NCBI RefSeq assembly: GCF_014203025.1
Contig: NZ_JACHID010000009.1
Span: 1 to 64,000, forward strand
Length of the DNA stretch: 64,000 nucleotides
Direction: 5' to 3'
From: Desulfurispira natronophila
Lineage (GTDB): Bacteria > Chrysiogenota > Chrysiogenetes > Chrysiogenales > Chrysiogenaceae
Part shown: in pieces, positions 56,119-64,000 of the stretch
Layout: each line of letters begins with the position of its first letter
Numbering within the stretch: position 1 is the stretch's first letter
Notes under the pieces: model-generated
What the model saw: the letters and a program-made list of their open reading frames with translations, nothing else
Databases searched by the model: none
What the model was told of the DNA's origin: nothing
Program-made: the position numbers and the translations under genes

Positions 56119-56988
56119 ATGGTTAAACGCAATGTCATTATCCAATCCGGTAACATCTACCAGCCTTTGACCTTGGGCATCTCCATGCTGCAGGAACAGT
56201 GTGAGATCAATGAGGTTTATGTGCTGACCACTTTTTCTCTGGTACCAGAGATAGAAAAACTGCTGGAACACTTCTATCCTGACATTCCGCGCCGGATTTT
56301 CGGCATGTATGTCAGCGCCAAGGGCAGTGCATCTGACCAGCGAGAGTACCGCAAGAATATTGAGAAGGTTTTGGGGCTGGCGGGAGTGGACTCGGTGGCC
56401 ATGATAGCCAGTGGCACGAACTGGATGACCTGGCACTTTGCCCGTTTTCTGGGAGATATGGAGGCGTACACGGTACGAACCCGTAAGGAATTTCAGGATA
56501 AGTCATTCTTGCCGGAGGAAGATGCCGTTACCGTGGATACGGCTGGCAATGTGATTCACCATGAAGGGAAGGTAAGCGAGCTGGTGCCTCTGAACGCAGA
56601 CTGCCCCCGCCCCCGCCTTGATATACGAGGTCGCACTATTCATTTCCTGGACCATCATATTGAGTTGCCAGCGCAGCAGGCAGCTATGTATGCATTTATG
56701 ATAGAAAAGGGCTGTCGCCTGGATATGCGCCACGACTACACCGCTGAATTCAATGATTTTTGTGAACGCTCACCTGAACATGATAGTTACCGCGCCATTC
56801 TCGATAACGGAAAGACCTTCTACGAGCGTTTCCGGCAAAATGTATCCAAGATAAACAGTAAACTGCGCGAGTGCGATGAGATCGTCAGGTTGCACTTAAG
56901 TATTGAGAAGGAGGAAGATTGCCCGGTTGATGTGTATCGTCTGGGGGTTCTTTCGGACCAGGTGGTTGAGGGTTGGAATCTTGAGTAA
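56119..56988 (+). CDS. Putative CARF protein with C-terminal winged-helix-like region
   Basis: A 289-residue protein. The first half looks like a CARF Rossmann fold: RNVIIQSGNIYQPLTLGISML, EVYVLTTFSLVPEIEKLL, and MIASGTNWMTWHFARF in the place of the usual GGRK loop. After residue 170, IRGRTIHFLDHHIELPAQQA and YAFMIEKGC recall the C-terminal winged helix of CARF regulators such as the NE0113 group. I chose the ATG at 56119 (AAGGG upstream). It may be a cOA-controlled regulator of this island, or a ring nuclease; the call is tentative. Confidence 0.45.
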   Translation: MVKRNVIIQSGNIYQPLTLGISMLQEQCEINEVYVLTTFSLVPEIEKLLEHFYPDIPRRIFGMYVSAKGSASDQREYRKNIEKVLGLAGVDSVAMIASGTNWMTWHFARFLGDMEAYTVRTRKEFQDKSFLPEEDAVTVDTAGNVIHHEGKVSELVPLNADCPRPRLDIRGRTIHFLDHHIELPAQQAAMYAFMIEKGCRLDMRHDYTAEFNDFCERSPEHDSYRAILDNGKTFYERFRQNVSKINSKLRECDEIVRLHLSIEKEEDCPVDVYRLGVLSDQVVEGWNLE

Positions 56989-57038
56989 ACATAGCTTTGC
57001 CTGGCAGCTCGCTGCTACTACCAACTACCTTCTACACG

Positions 57039-57076
57039 CTACCAGCTGATCCCTCCCCCATCCCTTTTATCCTGTT
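57039..57076 (+). repeat. Dispersed intergenic repeat, family 3, copy 2
   Basis: CTACCAGCTGATCC then CATCCCTT and ATCCTGTT; 33 of 38 bases match 6867-6904. It marks the right end of the CRISPR island, between the CARF-like gene and the hydrolase gene. Confidence 0.6.
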
Positions 57077-57121
57077 GAGCCCTTGAGCAGATTGCGTTTC
57101 CACCTGCAGTTGGCTCCCAGC

Positions 57122-57898
57122 TCAGCTTTCCAGGAAGCGCAGCAAGGCCCGGTTGAACTCTTCCGGATACTCCATGTTGGTCAAATGGCCGCCGGGAAGT
57201 CTGGCTTCACTGGCGTCGGCAATACCTGTCAGCATATTGCGCGCGGATTCCGGCGGCATGGCTTTGTCTTTTTCTGCCCACATTACCAGTGTCAGAGCAT
57301 CTATCTCAGGCAAGGTCGCTATACGGTCCGGGCGCTGTGCCATGGCTTCCAGGGCTGCAACCACACCGGCGGCCGGAGCCTTGGTCATAATGCTGTAAAC
57401 CACATCCCGCAGTTTCGGGTCGCTGTCGACGTCAAGCACCTTGTCTATAAAGATATCGGCTGCTGCTTTGGTGCCATTTTGACGAACTTCTTCTGCCAGC
57501 TTATAGCGGCCTTCGCGAGCCTCTTCACTGTCGGCTTCGGCGCGAGTTACAATCAGTGCCAGTTTATTGAAGCAGTCGGGATGACGCAGAGCCAGCGACA
57601 GTGCCACATACCCGCCCATGGACATACCACCGACGCAGCAGGGGGTAGTATTGGTGGTTTGCAGCATATCGGCAATTTCATCAGCCATTTCGTCAATGGA
57701 AAGGGCTCGCTTATATAGTGACTGCCCCAGTCCTGGCAGGTCCAGCAGTAAAACCGAGTAGCCAGATTTCACCAGAAAGGGTATCTGAGGCTTCCACATA
57801 CTGCTGTCTAGCGGAAAACCGTGGATAAGCAAGATCGTCTTGTCGCTTTCTCCATGAAGCTCATAGTACATTGTGCCATGAGAATTGAGAAATTCCAT
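57122..57898 (-). CDS. Alpha/beta hydrolase
   Basis: A 258-residue alpha/beta-hydrolase fold enzyme. It has the oxyanion HG (LLIHGFPLDSSMW), nucleophile elbow GGMSMGGYVAL (serine), acid in LVMWAEKDKAMP and the catalytic histidine in LPGGHLTNMEYPEEF. Substrate unknown. It starts 17 bases after the thioredoxin-like gene on the same strand, so they form an operon. Confidence 0.85.
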   Translation of the reverse strand: MEFLNSHGTMYYELHGESDKTILLIHGFPLDSSMWKPQIPFLVKSGYSVLLLDLPGLGQSLYKRALSIDEMADEIADMLQTTNTTPCCVGGMSMGGYVALSLALRHPDCFNKLALIVTRAEADSEEAREGRYKLAEEVRQNGTKAAADIFIDKVLDVDSDPKLRDVVYSIMTKAPAAGVVAALEAMAQRPDRIATLPEIDALTLVMWAEKDKAMPPESARNMLTGIADASEARLPGGHLTNMEYPEEFNRALLRFLES

Positions 57899-57915
57899 AG
57901 TTACAGACCTCCGGA

Positions 57916-58434
57916 TCAGTCCATTTGTGTTGGTGCTGCTTGAGTATCAGAATTGGTTTGGTCAAGGGTCTTCATAAGTTCCTTCAACTTGCCTTCTGGC
58001 AGTCGACCCATATGCTGGAAAGCAACCACGCCCTCAGGGTCAACAAGAAACGTGTAGGGAACTATGCGCACATCCTCATACAGCATGGTTATGGAAGGGG
58101 AAGCCATAACCACGGGAAACGGTATACCGCGCTCCATGATAATGTTTCGGACATCCTGAGCCTGGCGATCCATAGCCACGCCCAGCACCTGGACCTCATG
58201 CTGTTGCAGTATATAGTAGTTATCCACTATATACTGTAATTCATTACGGCAAGGCGGACACTGGGAGTTAAAGAAGACAAGGTAGACATAGGATCCCTCA
58301 AAGTGGCGCAAGGAAACCTCTTCACCACTTAAAATATCCTCGGCGGTAATGTCGTAGGCTTTTTCTCCCACCAGTGCCTGTGCCGGCACTATCAACAGCC
58401 ACAGAAGTGTGGCCAGCATCAGAAATCTCAACAT
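57916..58434 (-). CDS. Periplasmic thioredoxin-like protein (TlpA/ResA type)
   Basis: A 172-residue protein with a signal peptide (about 1-20) and a redox-active CPPC (FFNSQCPPCRNEL), followed by GVAMDRQAQDV and a cis-proline-type IVPYTFLVDPEG. It likely reduces or oxidises disulfides in the periplasm, for example in cytochrome maturation. I chose the ATG at 58434 (GAGGAT six bases upstream). The frame opens further upstream without a signal peptide. Confidence 0.85.
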   Translation of the reverse strand: MLRFLMLATLLWLLIVPAQALVGEKAYDITAEDILSGEEVSLRHFEGSYVYLVFFNSQCPPCRNELQYIVDNYYILQQHEVQVLGVAMDRQAQDVRNIIMERGIPFPVVMASPSITMLYEDVRIVPYTFLVDPEGVVAFQHMGRLPEGKLKELMKTLDQTNSDTQAAPTQMD

Positions 58435-58567
58435 ACTTATCCTCGCAGGTGAAAGTCTTGCACAACCATTCGGGGCACGCAGCTGTTGTTTTCTGTTCAG
58501 GCCCCCGCATTTCGATATATACCACACCCTTACTCTTGGTGTCGACAAAGCATCTAAGGGAACACTA

Positions 58568-58596
58568 TTGCCTCAAACTGTTTTTTGTTCTAATAT
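58568..58596 (+). promoter_or_regulatory. Candidate sigma-70 promoter of iorAB
   Basis: TTGCCT (58568-58573) and TAATAT (58591-58596) are 17 bases apart and lie 47 bases before the iorA ATG, in an A/T-rich stretch. Confidence 0.5.
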
Positions 58597-58642
58597 TTGT
58601 AAATTTTTGGCAATTATCATCCTGACGAAGGAGACCTGTTTC

Positions 58643-60424
58643 ATGACTGAACAAAATCAAGCTTCTACCCCATCGACCCGTCTGCTTTCCGGCAATGAGG
58701 CCATTGCCCTGGCAGCCCGTGATGCTGGTGTTTCTTTGGCTGCGGGATACCCTGGCACTCCCAGCACTGAAATTCTGGAGAACATTGCGAAGGAAGGCTC
58801 CCTTTACTGTGAGTGGGCTCCCAACGAAAAAGTGGCCCTGGAGGTCTGCATAGGCGCCTCTTTTACCGGAGCCCGCACCCTGTGCACCACCAAGCATGTT
58901 GGACTGAACGTGGCGGCTGACCCCCTGTTCACTGCTGCCTACACCGGTGTACGTGGCGGATTGGTTATCATCTGTGCCGATGATCCTGGCATGCACTCCA
59001 GTCAAAATGAGCAGGATAACCGGCATTACGCCCGGGCAGCCAAAATTCTCATGCTGGAACCGGCAGATGCGAATGAGGCCTACCACTTCACCCGCGCTGC
59101 CTTTGAGCTGAGCGAGCGCTTCGATATTCCCGTGCTGGTGCGCACCACTACCCGCATCAACCATGGCAAAGGGGTAGTTCAGCTGCAACCGGCAGAAAAT
59201 ATCTCCCACCGCACCTTCGACACCCAGCGCGACCCACAGAAACTGGTTATGATCCCCGCCTTCGCCCGCATGCGACACGAAATCCTGGAGGCATCTTTGG
59301 AGCGCATGGCGACTTATGCCAGTGACTGCGACCTCAATACCACGACCCGCAATGGCAGCAAGGTCGGCGTAATTACCTCCGGCGTCAGTTATGCCTATGT
59401 TCGCGAAGTAGTTCCTGCCGATTGGAGTATCCTGAAACTGGGCTTCACCCATCCTCTGCCGGAGACCCTCATTAGCGACTTTTGCTGCAGTGTGGACGAA
59501 GTCGTCGTTGTGGAGGAGCTTGACCCCTACCTTGAAGATACTGTTCGCCGCCTGGGTTTTGCCTGCAAGGGCAAAGAGCTCTTTGGCCGCACTGGCGAGC
59601 TGAACCCTGATATTATTGCCAAAGGCCTGGGGCTGGATCACCGCGCATCTGACGTTCCCGCCAAACAGCTCCCCCCCCGTCCACCCGTACTCTGCCCCGG
59701 CTGCCCCCACCGCGGCCCCTTTACCGTTTTGAAAAAACTCGACGTATTTGTCAGTGGCGATATCGGCTGCTATACCCTGGGGGTAAACAAACCCCTGGAT
59801 TCGATCCACGCTTGTGTCTGTATGGGTGCCAGCATCGGCATGGCCCACGGCATGGATCGAGTGCTTTCCCCAGAGCAGCGGCGCAAAGTGGTAGCTGTCA
59901 TCGGCGACTCCACTTTCCTGCACACTGGCATCAATGCGCTCGTAAACATGGTTTACAACCGCAGCACCTCTACCGTATTTATACTGGACAACAGCATTAC
60001 CGCCATGACTGGCCAGCAAGGCAATCCTGGCTTCGGCCCCACCCTGATGGGTGAACCCACCGCCAACGTCAATATGGAGGAGCTATGCCGCGCCATGGGC
60101 GTGAAGCACGTATACAAGGCCGATGCCTTTGATACGGTCTCTTTGGAAACCCTGGCCCGTCGCGAAGTAAACCGGGACGAGCTCAGCGTCATCATCGTGG
60201 AGCGCGAATGCATACTGGCCTTCAAGGATATTGTTAAGCCGGCACTGGAAGTGAATCAGAGCACCTGCATTGGTTGTCGCGCCTGCCTCAAGGTGGGATG
60301 TCCAGCTCTGATCTGGCATGAGCAGAACCGTAAGGTCAGTATCGACCCCACCCTCTGCACCGGCTGCAATATTTGTGTGCCCGAGTGCCCTGTAGACGCA
60401 ATCATCACTCCCAAAAAATCCTAG
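58643..60424 (+). CDS. iorA: Indolepyruvate:ferredoxin oxidoreductase, alpha subunit
   Basis: A 593-residue thiamine-diphosphate enzyme that decarboxylates aryl pyruvates to aryl-acetyl-CoA and reduces ferredoxin, in anaerobic aromatic amino-acid use. It has AAGYPGTPSTEILENI at the N-terminus, the CPGCPHR and GDIGCYTLG core, the ThDP motif GDSTFLHTGINALVN, and a C-terminal two-cluster ferredoxin domain (CIGCRACLKVGCP, CTGCNICVPECP). AAGGAGA is seven bases before the ATG. Operon with iorB. Confidence 0.95.
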   Translation: MTEQNQASTPSTRLLSGNEAIALAARDAGVSLAAGYPGTPSTEILENIAKEGSLYCEWAPNEKVALEVCIGASFTGARTLCTTKHVGLNVAADPLFTAAYTGVRGGLVIICADDPGMHSSQNEQDNRHYARAAKILMLEPADANEAYHFTRAAFELSERFDIPVLVRTTTRINHGKGVVQLQPAENISHRTFDTQRDPQKLVMIPAFARMRHEILEASLERMATYASDCDLNTTTRNGSKVGVITSGVSYAYVREVVPADWSILKLGFTHPLPETLISDFCCSVDEVVVVEELDPYLEDTVRRLGFACKGKELFGRTGELNPDIIAKGLGLDHRASDVPAKQLPPRPPVLCPGCPHRGPFTVLKKLDVFVSGDIGCYTLGVNKPLDSIHACVCMGASIGMAHGMDRVLSPEQRRKVVAVIGDSTFLHTGINALVNMVYNRSTSTVFILDNSITAMTGQQGNPGFGPTLMGEPTANVNMEELCRAMGVKHVYKADAFDTVSLETLARREVNRDELSVIIVERECILAFKDIVKPALEVNQSTCIGCRACLKVGCPALIWHEQNRKVSIDPTLCTGCNICVPECPVDAIITPKKS

Positions 60425-60435
60425 AGGTGCTCATT

Positions 60436-61026
60436 ATGGAAGATAAAATAACCAATATACTGCTGGCCGGTGTTGGAGGACAGGGAATCCTGCTTACCAG
60501 CGAAATACTCAGCGAAGTCGCCCTTGGCAAAGGCCTGGATGTAAAAAAGAGCGAAGTACACGGCATGGCACAGCGAGGCGGCTCCGTGGTCAGTCACGTG
60601 CGCATCGGCAAGGAAGTTCACTCCCCCTTGATCCGCAGTGGCGAAGCCAACTTCCTGCTCTCCTTTGAAAAAATGGAGACCCTGCGCTGGCAGTCACTGA
60701 TCTCTCGCGATACCGTCTGCATTGTTAACGACACTCAGATCTTCCCCACCAACGTCAATGTCGGCCTGGACAAGTACCCAGAAGACATCGACGCTTTCCT
60801 GGACCAAAACTTTAACGCCTGTTTCCGGGTTGACGCCAGCAAACTGGCCGTGCAGGCAGGAACCGCCAAAGCTGCCAATATTGTACTGGTAGGCGCCCTG
60901 GCCCGCCTGCTTACCGACTACGACAAGGAGCTGTGGCTCGACGCCATCAAGCGCAAAGTCCCCAAAGCTACTGTCAAAATCAACTGCGAAGCCTTCCGGT
61001 TAGGCTATGAGTCCATGGTACTTTAA
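60436..61026 (+). CDS. iorB: Indolepyruvate:ferredoxin oxidoreductase, beta subunit
   Basis: A 196-residue gamma/beta-type subunit of 2-oxoacid:ferredoxin oxidoreductases. The N-terminal LLAGVGGQGILLTSEILSE and HGMAQRGGSVVSHVRIG are family marks. It starts 11 bases after iorA, with AGAGGTG upstream, and completes the enzyme. Confidence 0.95.
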   Translation: MEDKITNILLAGVGGQGILLTSEILSEVALGKGLDVKKSEVHGMAQRGGSVVSHVRIGKEVHSPLIRSGEANFLLSFEKMETLRWQSLISRDTVCIVNDTQIFPTNVNVGLDKYPEDIDAFLDQNFNACFRVDASKLAVQAGTAKAANIVLVGALARLLTDYDKELWLDAIKRKVPKATVKINCEAFRLGYESMVL

Positions 61027-61070
61027 CCAGCTGCTGAATAGCCTCCATCTGTATTGTATACACATAATAA

Positions 61071-61103
61071 CAGCCGCCCTTTCCTGCATGGAAAGGGCGG
61101 CTG
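61071..61103. terminator. Hairpin between convergent iorB and TatD genes
   Basis: CAGCCGCCCTTTCC (61071-61084) and GGAAAGGGCGGCTG (61090-61103) form a perfect 14-pair stem with a 5-base loop. It lies between two convergent genes and could stop transcription from either side, although the T tracts are weak. Confidence 0.65.
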
Positions 61104-61150
61104 ACGTTAAAGACTGATATTGCCATACCGACGCATAACCATGTCCCCGA

Positions 61151-61840
61151 TCACTTTGCAAAAAGCGCTTCATAATTTTGCGCCACCTGCTGCACCAACC
61201 CATCCAGGGGCTCATTGCGCAATTTCGCCAAGTCCCGATAGGCGCTCCCAAGGGCCTGCCAACAGGGAGGCGTGTGAGCATCGCCGTCAGTTTCCACCAA
61301 AATGCGGTCCCGGGGCATCTGCGCAAAAAGCTTTCGCGACCGCGACGAGCGCTGCATTTTAGCGCAATAACCAAAGTAGAGATCACTGGCACGAAACACT
61401 TCCGGAATCGTCTTGTACTGATAAAAATGAAGGACACCGCGAAAGCGGTAACGGCGGCTCAGATCCACCAGCTCATCCAGGCAACCCACACCGTGTATGA
61501 CCAGCGGCAAATCCCGCTCCATCGCCAGGCGAATCTGGGACTCAAAAACTTCATGCTGGCGCGCCCGGTCAGGTGCGCGGCGGTCCAGGCCACATTCACC
61601 AACAGCGCAGAAGCCACCCTCGTCCAACAGCTGCCCAAATGCCTGCCAATCTATGCTTTCTGGCAAAAACATGGGATGGTATCCCAAGGCAAAACGAGCA
61701 CTCTGGCAACGCACTGCCAATTGGCGATTATCTTCGCCCTGGATTGCGGGAATCAGGCAGGGGCTCTGACTGTAAGCGCTGTCCGGCAACTCTTCAAAGT
61801 CCTGCAGGTGCACGTGGGAGTCGATAAAACCTGATTGCAT
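61151..61840 (-). CDS. TatD-family metal-dependent hydrolase
   Basis: A 229-residue TIM-barrel metallohydrolase. Metal ligands are visible in IDSHVHLQD (HxH), VGECGLDRR (Glu), LVIHGVG (His) and VETDGDAHTP (Asp). TatD proteins are 3'-to-5' nucleases acting on DNA or RNA ends; this is a shorter, somewhat divergent member. I chose the ATG at 61840. The frame opens to 61909 without family features. Confidence 0.8.
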   Translation of the reverse strand: MQSGFIDSHVHLQDFEELPDSAYSQSPCLIPAIQGEDNRQLAVRCQSARFALGYHPMFLPESIDWQAFGQLLDEGGFCAVGECGLDRRAPDRARQHEVFESQIRLAMERDLPLVIHGVGCLDELVDLSRRYRFRGVLHFYQYKTIPEVFRASDLYFGYCAKMQRSSRSRKLFAQMPRDRILVETDGDAHTPPCWQALGSAYRDLAKLRNEPLDGLVQQVAQNYEALFAK

Positions 61841-61962
61841 GAAACCACCATTTCCCTTACACTTGAAAAAATGCATGTTGCTGGCTGTTAAGATTAACGC
61901 CAAGGCCATTTTTACGAGCTTTACTCAGCAGCACGAAATTACCCCAAAAAACAGGAGTCGCA

Positions 61963-63153
61963 ATGACACGCCTGCAATGCCTACTTATCGCACTGGGTAT
62001 TACCACAACGCCCATCCTGGCAGCAGCTTCAGCCGTCTCCACTTTCGATCCTGCCAACCCCAACCGAGGCCTCCACGTGGGCATGGGCAGCTATCTCCCC
62101 CTGAGTGATGGCGACAGTCAGTTCAGCGGCCACTTTACCTACGATAACGACGACGTACTGGGATCTGGCGACGGCTTCTACTTCCACCTTAACCCCGATT
62201 ACACCCATATTACCATGACCGACCGGGGCTATGCACCTTACTCCGGCTACACTATTGTCAATCTCTTCTCCCACATTACAGATCAGACCCGGGTTGAGCA
62301 TAGTGGCGGAGAGAAAATCCGTGATGAAGAGTACGATATACGCTCTTACGAGGCAGAGATTGGGCGAGGCATGTTTTTTGCCCCTCATATCCGTGGCGAG
62401 CTGGCCTTTGCCATTGGCAACCAGGACTACAGCGGCACCACTGCGCAAGCGCCTCCAGAAGATGATGATGACGAAAACGGTGACGCCGAAGCTGATGCCG
62501 AAGGCTTTATTGCCCCGGCCGACAACAACACTTATCATCTGCGGGCGCGCCTGATAGCGGGTGGATTGAGCGAAGATCGTCACTACCAGCCAAAAACTTC
62601 CCACATGGCGCTTATGGAGCTTGAGTATACGATACGGGATAAGAGTGAATCCTGGGGACCGGCCGATGATCTCTATGGAGCGCCGGGCTCATCTTCCACA
62701 AAACTTACGCTTCTCATGCGCGGTTACCACAACTACCCTCAGACCACCTTGGGTTACCGCTTTCAAATGGGAGTGAGCAGTGGCCTGGACCGGGACAGCA
62801 AGTATCGCATTGGCGGCGGTCTGACCCATGATGAAAATGCCCCCAGCCTTCCCGGCTGGTACCAGGATGAAATTGCCGCCAGCCACTACGCCCTCGGAGG
62901 CATGAGCGCTTCGCGGAAACTCTTCCCCTTTGTTGGATCTCATGTAGTTGGGTTTGGACGCGCCAATCTCCTCTATTTTAGCAACAGTACCAGCGACGGC
63001 ACCACCCACAGCAGTGACTTCGTTACCGGCTTCAGCCTGGGCGCCTCAACCCCGGCCTTTTTGGCAGGTCGCATAGTGGGGCAACTGGACTATTCTCCCG
63101 ATGCAGACCACGATGGCATGGGAGTGCTGGTACAGTATGAAAAAAAATGGTAA
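61963..63153 (+). CDS. Outer-membrane protein of unknown function
   Basis: A 396-residue protein with a signal peptide (about 1-22, ending ILAAAS). The body has many short alternating strands with aromatic girdles and an acidic insert (PPEDDDDENGDAEADAEG, about residue 165). It ends YEKKW, an aromatic end typical of outer-membrane barrels. I do not recognise a substrate or closer family. It stands alone between the TatD and ABC genes. Confidence 0.65.
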   Translation: MTRLQCLLIALGITTTPILAAASAVSTFDPANPNRGLHVGMGSYLPLSDGDSQFSGHFTYDNDDVLGSGDGFYFHLNPDYTHITMTDRGYAPYSGYTIVNLFSHITDQTRVEHSGGEKIRDEEYDIRSYEAEIGRGMFFAPHIRGELAFAIGNQDYSGTTAQAPPEDDDDENGDAEADAEGFIAPADNNTYHLRARLIAGGLSEDRHYQPKTSHMALMELEYTIRDKSESWGPADDLYGAPGSSSTKLTLLMRGYHNYPQTTLGYRFQMGVSSGLDRDSKYRIGGGLTHDENAPSLPGWYQDEIAASHYALGGMSASRKLFPFVGSHVVGFGRANLLYFSNSTSDGTTHSSDFVTGFSLGASTPAFLAGRIVGQLDYSPDADHDGMGVLVQYEKKW

Positions 63154-63181
63154 CTCCCCAAGCAAGCTACCAATCCCCCCC

Positions 63182-64000
63182 CTACTCCTCCAGCGGCATA
63201 ATCAGGGGATTAAACGCCTTGGAGGCGATCAGCACCCGCTTACCCACCTGCAGGGACTCTCGCTCCTTATCAGTGGCCACCACCTGCACAATGTCACTGC
63301 CCACCAGAATGTGCACGATGCTGATCACACCGCTGGGCACGATGTGGACCACCTCGCCCGTAAAGCGAAACTTGTTGCTGATGCCGGAGCTGGCGAAGAC
63401 ATCTGCCGGGCTGCCGCTGCGGACTACCTGACCCAACTCCAACACAAAGACCTGGTTGCTGAGGCGAAAGACTTCACTCATGTCGTGACTGACCAGCAAG
63501 GTGGTGGGCTGGTAGCGCCTGTGTAGGCTCAGAAGCTCTTCCTGTAACTTCAAACGCATTTGCAAATCCAGTGCACTCAAAGGCTCATCCAGCAGAAGCA
63601 GACTAGGCTGCAGGGCCAGGGCGCGGGCCAAGGCCACTCGCTGACGTTGGCCACCGGAGAGTTGATCCGGCTTCCGACTGGCCAGCTCTAGCAGGCCCGC
63701 CACTTCCAGCAGTTCACGTACCACGCTTTGCCGTTTTGTTCTGGGCAGGGCTGCACCGATATTCTGGGCCACGCTCATATGGGGAAAGAGGGCGTAGTCC
63801 TGAAAGACCATGCCGATGGAACGCTGGCGAGGAGTCAGGTTGGTTTTGCGATTGGAGTCAAACCAGGTCTGACCGTTGACCTGGATCGTCCCTTCATCGG
63901 GCGTTGTCAATCCCGCCACCATGCGCAGCAGGGTCGTCTTGCCCGCACCCGAGGGACCGAAGAGGGTAACAAACTGTCCATCCTCAACCGTGGCCTGAAA
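63182..64000 (-). CDS. ABC transporter ATP-binding protein (CysA/ModC/FbpC group), partial
   Basis: The frame runs off the right edge; what is present starts TVEDGQFVTLFGPSGAGKTT, the Walker A. The signature LSGGQRQRVALARALALQPS and Walker B LLLLDEPLSALD follow, with the switch histidine in LLVSHDMSEV. A C-terminal TOBE-like region (IVHILVGSDIVQVVATD) suggests import of an oxyanion such as molybdate or sulfate, or of iron. The permease genes would be outside the window. Confidence 0.88.
   Translation of the reverse strand, partial: FQATVEDGQFVTLFGPSGAGKTTLLRMVAGLTTPDEGTIQVNGQTWFDSNRKTNLTPRQRSIGMVFQDYALFPHMSVAQNIGAALPRTKRQSVVRELLEVAGLLELASRKPDQLSGGQRQRVALARALALQPSLLLLDEPLSALDLQMRLKLQEELLSLHRRYQPTTLLVSHDMSEVFRLSNQVFVLELGQVVRSGSPADVFASSGISNKFRFTGEVVHIVPSGVISIVHILVGSDIVQVVATDKERESLQVGKRVLIASKAFNPLIMPLEE

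Noticed and set aside
58565-60019. Long minus-strand frame opposite iorA
   Set aside because: It is the shadow of a high-GC gene; iorA has full family motifs and this frame has none.

Overview
The window is a stretch of chromosome from a Gram-negative, probably anaerobic bacterium. The evidence is lipoprotein and outer-membrane beta-barrel genes, a sigma-54 promoter in front of glnB-glnA, an indolepyruvate:ferredoxin oxidoreductase (iorAB) and a CimA-type citramalate synthase. I cannot name the species. The mix of genes and the family of dispersed inverted repeats would fit a deltaproteobacterium-like or other deep-branching lineage (Chrysiogenetes is one guess), but this is inference only. 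The 16S fragment at the left edge would settle it.

Layout. 1-172: 5' end of a 16S rRNA gene (minus strand) with a strong sigma-70 promoter. 372-4731: minus-strand operon mnmG-rsmG-(degenerate parA)-tpiA-secG. 5018-15364: mixed metabolic genes (polyphosphate:AMP phosphotransferase, ispG, cimA, patatin, msrAB, class V aminotransferase, ThiF/MoeB). 15819-21704: division and cell-wall operon murF-mraY-murD-ftsW-murG. 21867-29012: minus-strand genes PilZ, tsaE, CBS, then tgt-yajC-secD-secF-TauE. 29383-31247: sigma-54-driven glnB-glnA. 31482-37974: small and decayed genes, including a PHP/glycosyltransferase deletion remnant and a broken Fic gene, two YeeE/YedE proteins, and aat.

38103-56988 is the main point of interest: a complete type III-A CRISPR-Cas island. 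Cas6, Cas10 (HD and GGDD both intact) and Csm2-5 form the interference operon. Its tail adds a CARF-adenosine deaminase fusion (Cad1 type) and a small membrane protein with a SAVED/CARF-like sensor. A 23-repeat array follows, then a CcdAB toxin-antitoxin pair, a Csx1-type CARF-HEPN RNase overlapping a Csx20-type protein, a 22-residue hydrophobic microprotein, a Csx3-like protein, Cas1 and Cas2. Beyond these lie an unknown gene, an outer-membrane protein, a second Cas2-like protein lacking its first catalytic aspartate, and a divergent putative CARF protein. I infer a cyclic-oligoadenylate (cOA) network: Cas10 makes the messenger; deaminase, membrane and RNase effectors read it; Csx20 and Csx3 may destroy it. 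Three copies of a dispersed inverted-repeat element lie around the array and toxin-antitoxin genes.

57122-64000: ordinary genes again (alpha/beta hydrolase, TlpA-like thioredoxin, iorAB, TatD-like hydrolase, an outer-membrane protein, and an ABC transporter ATPase cut by the window edge).
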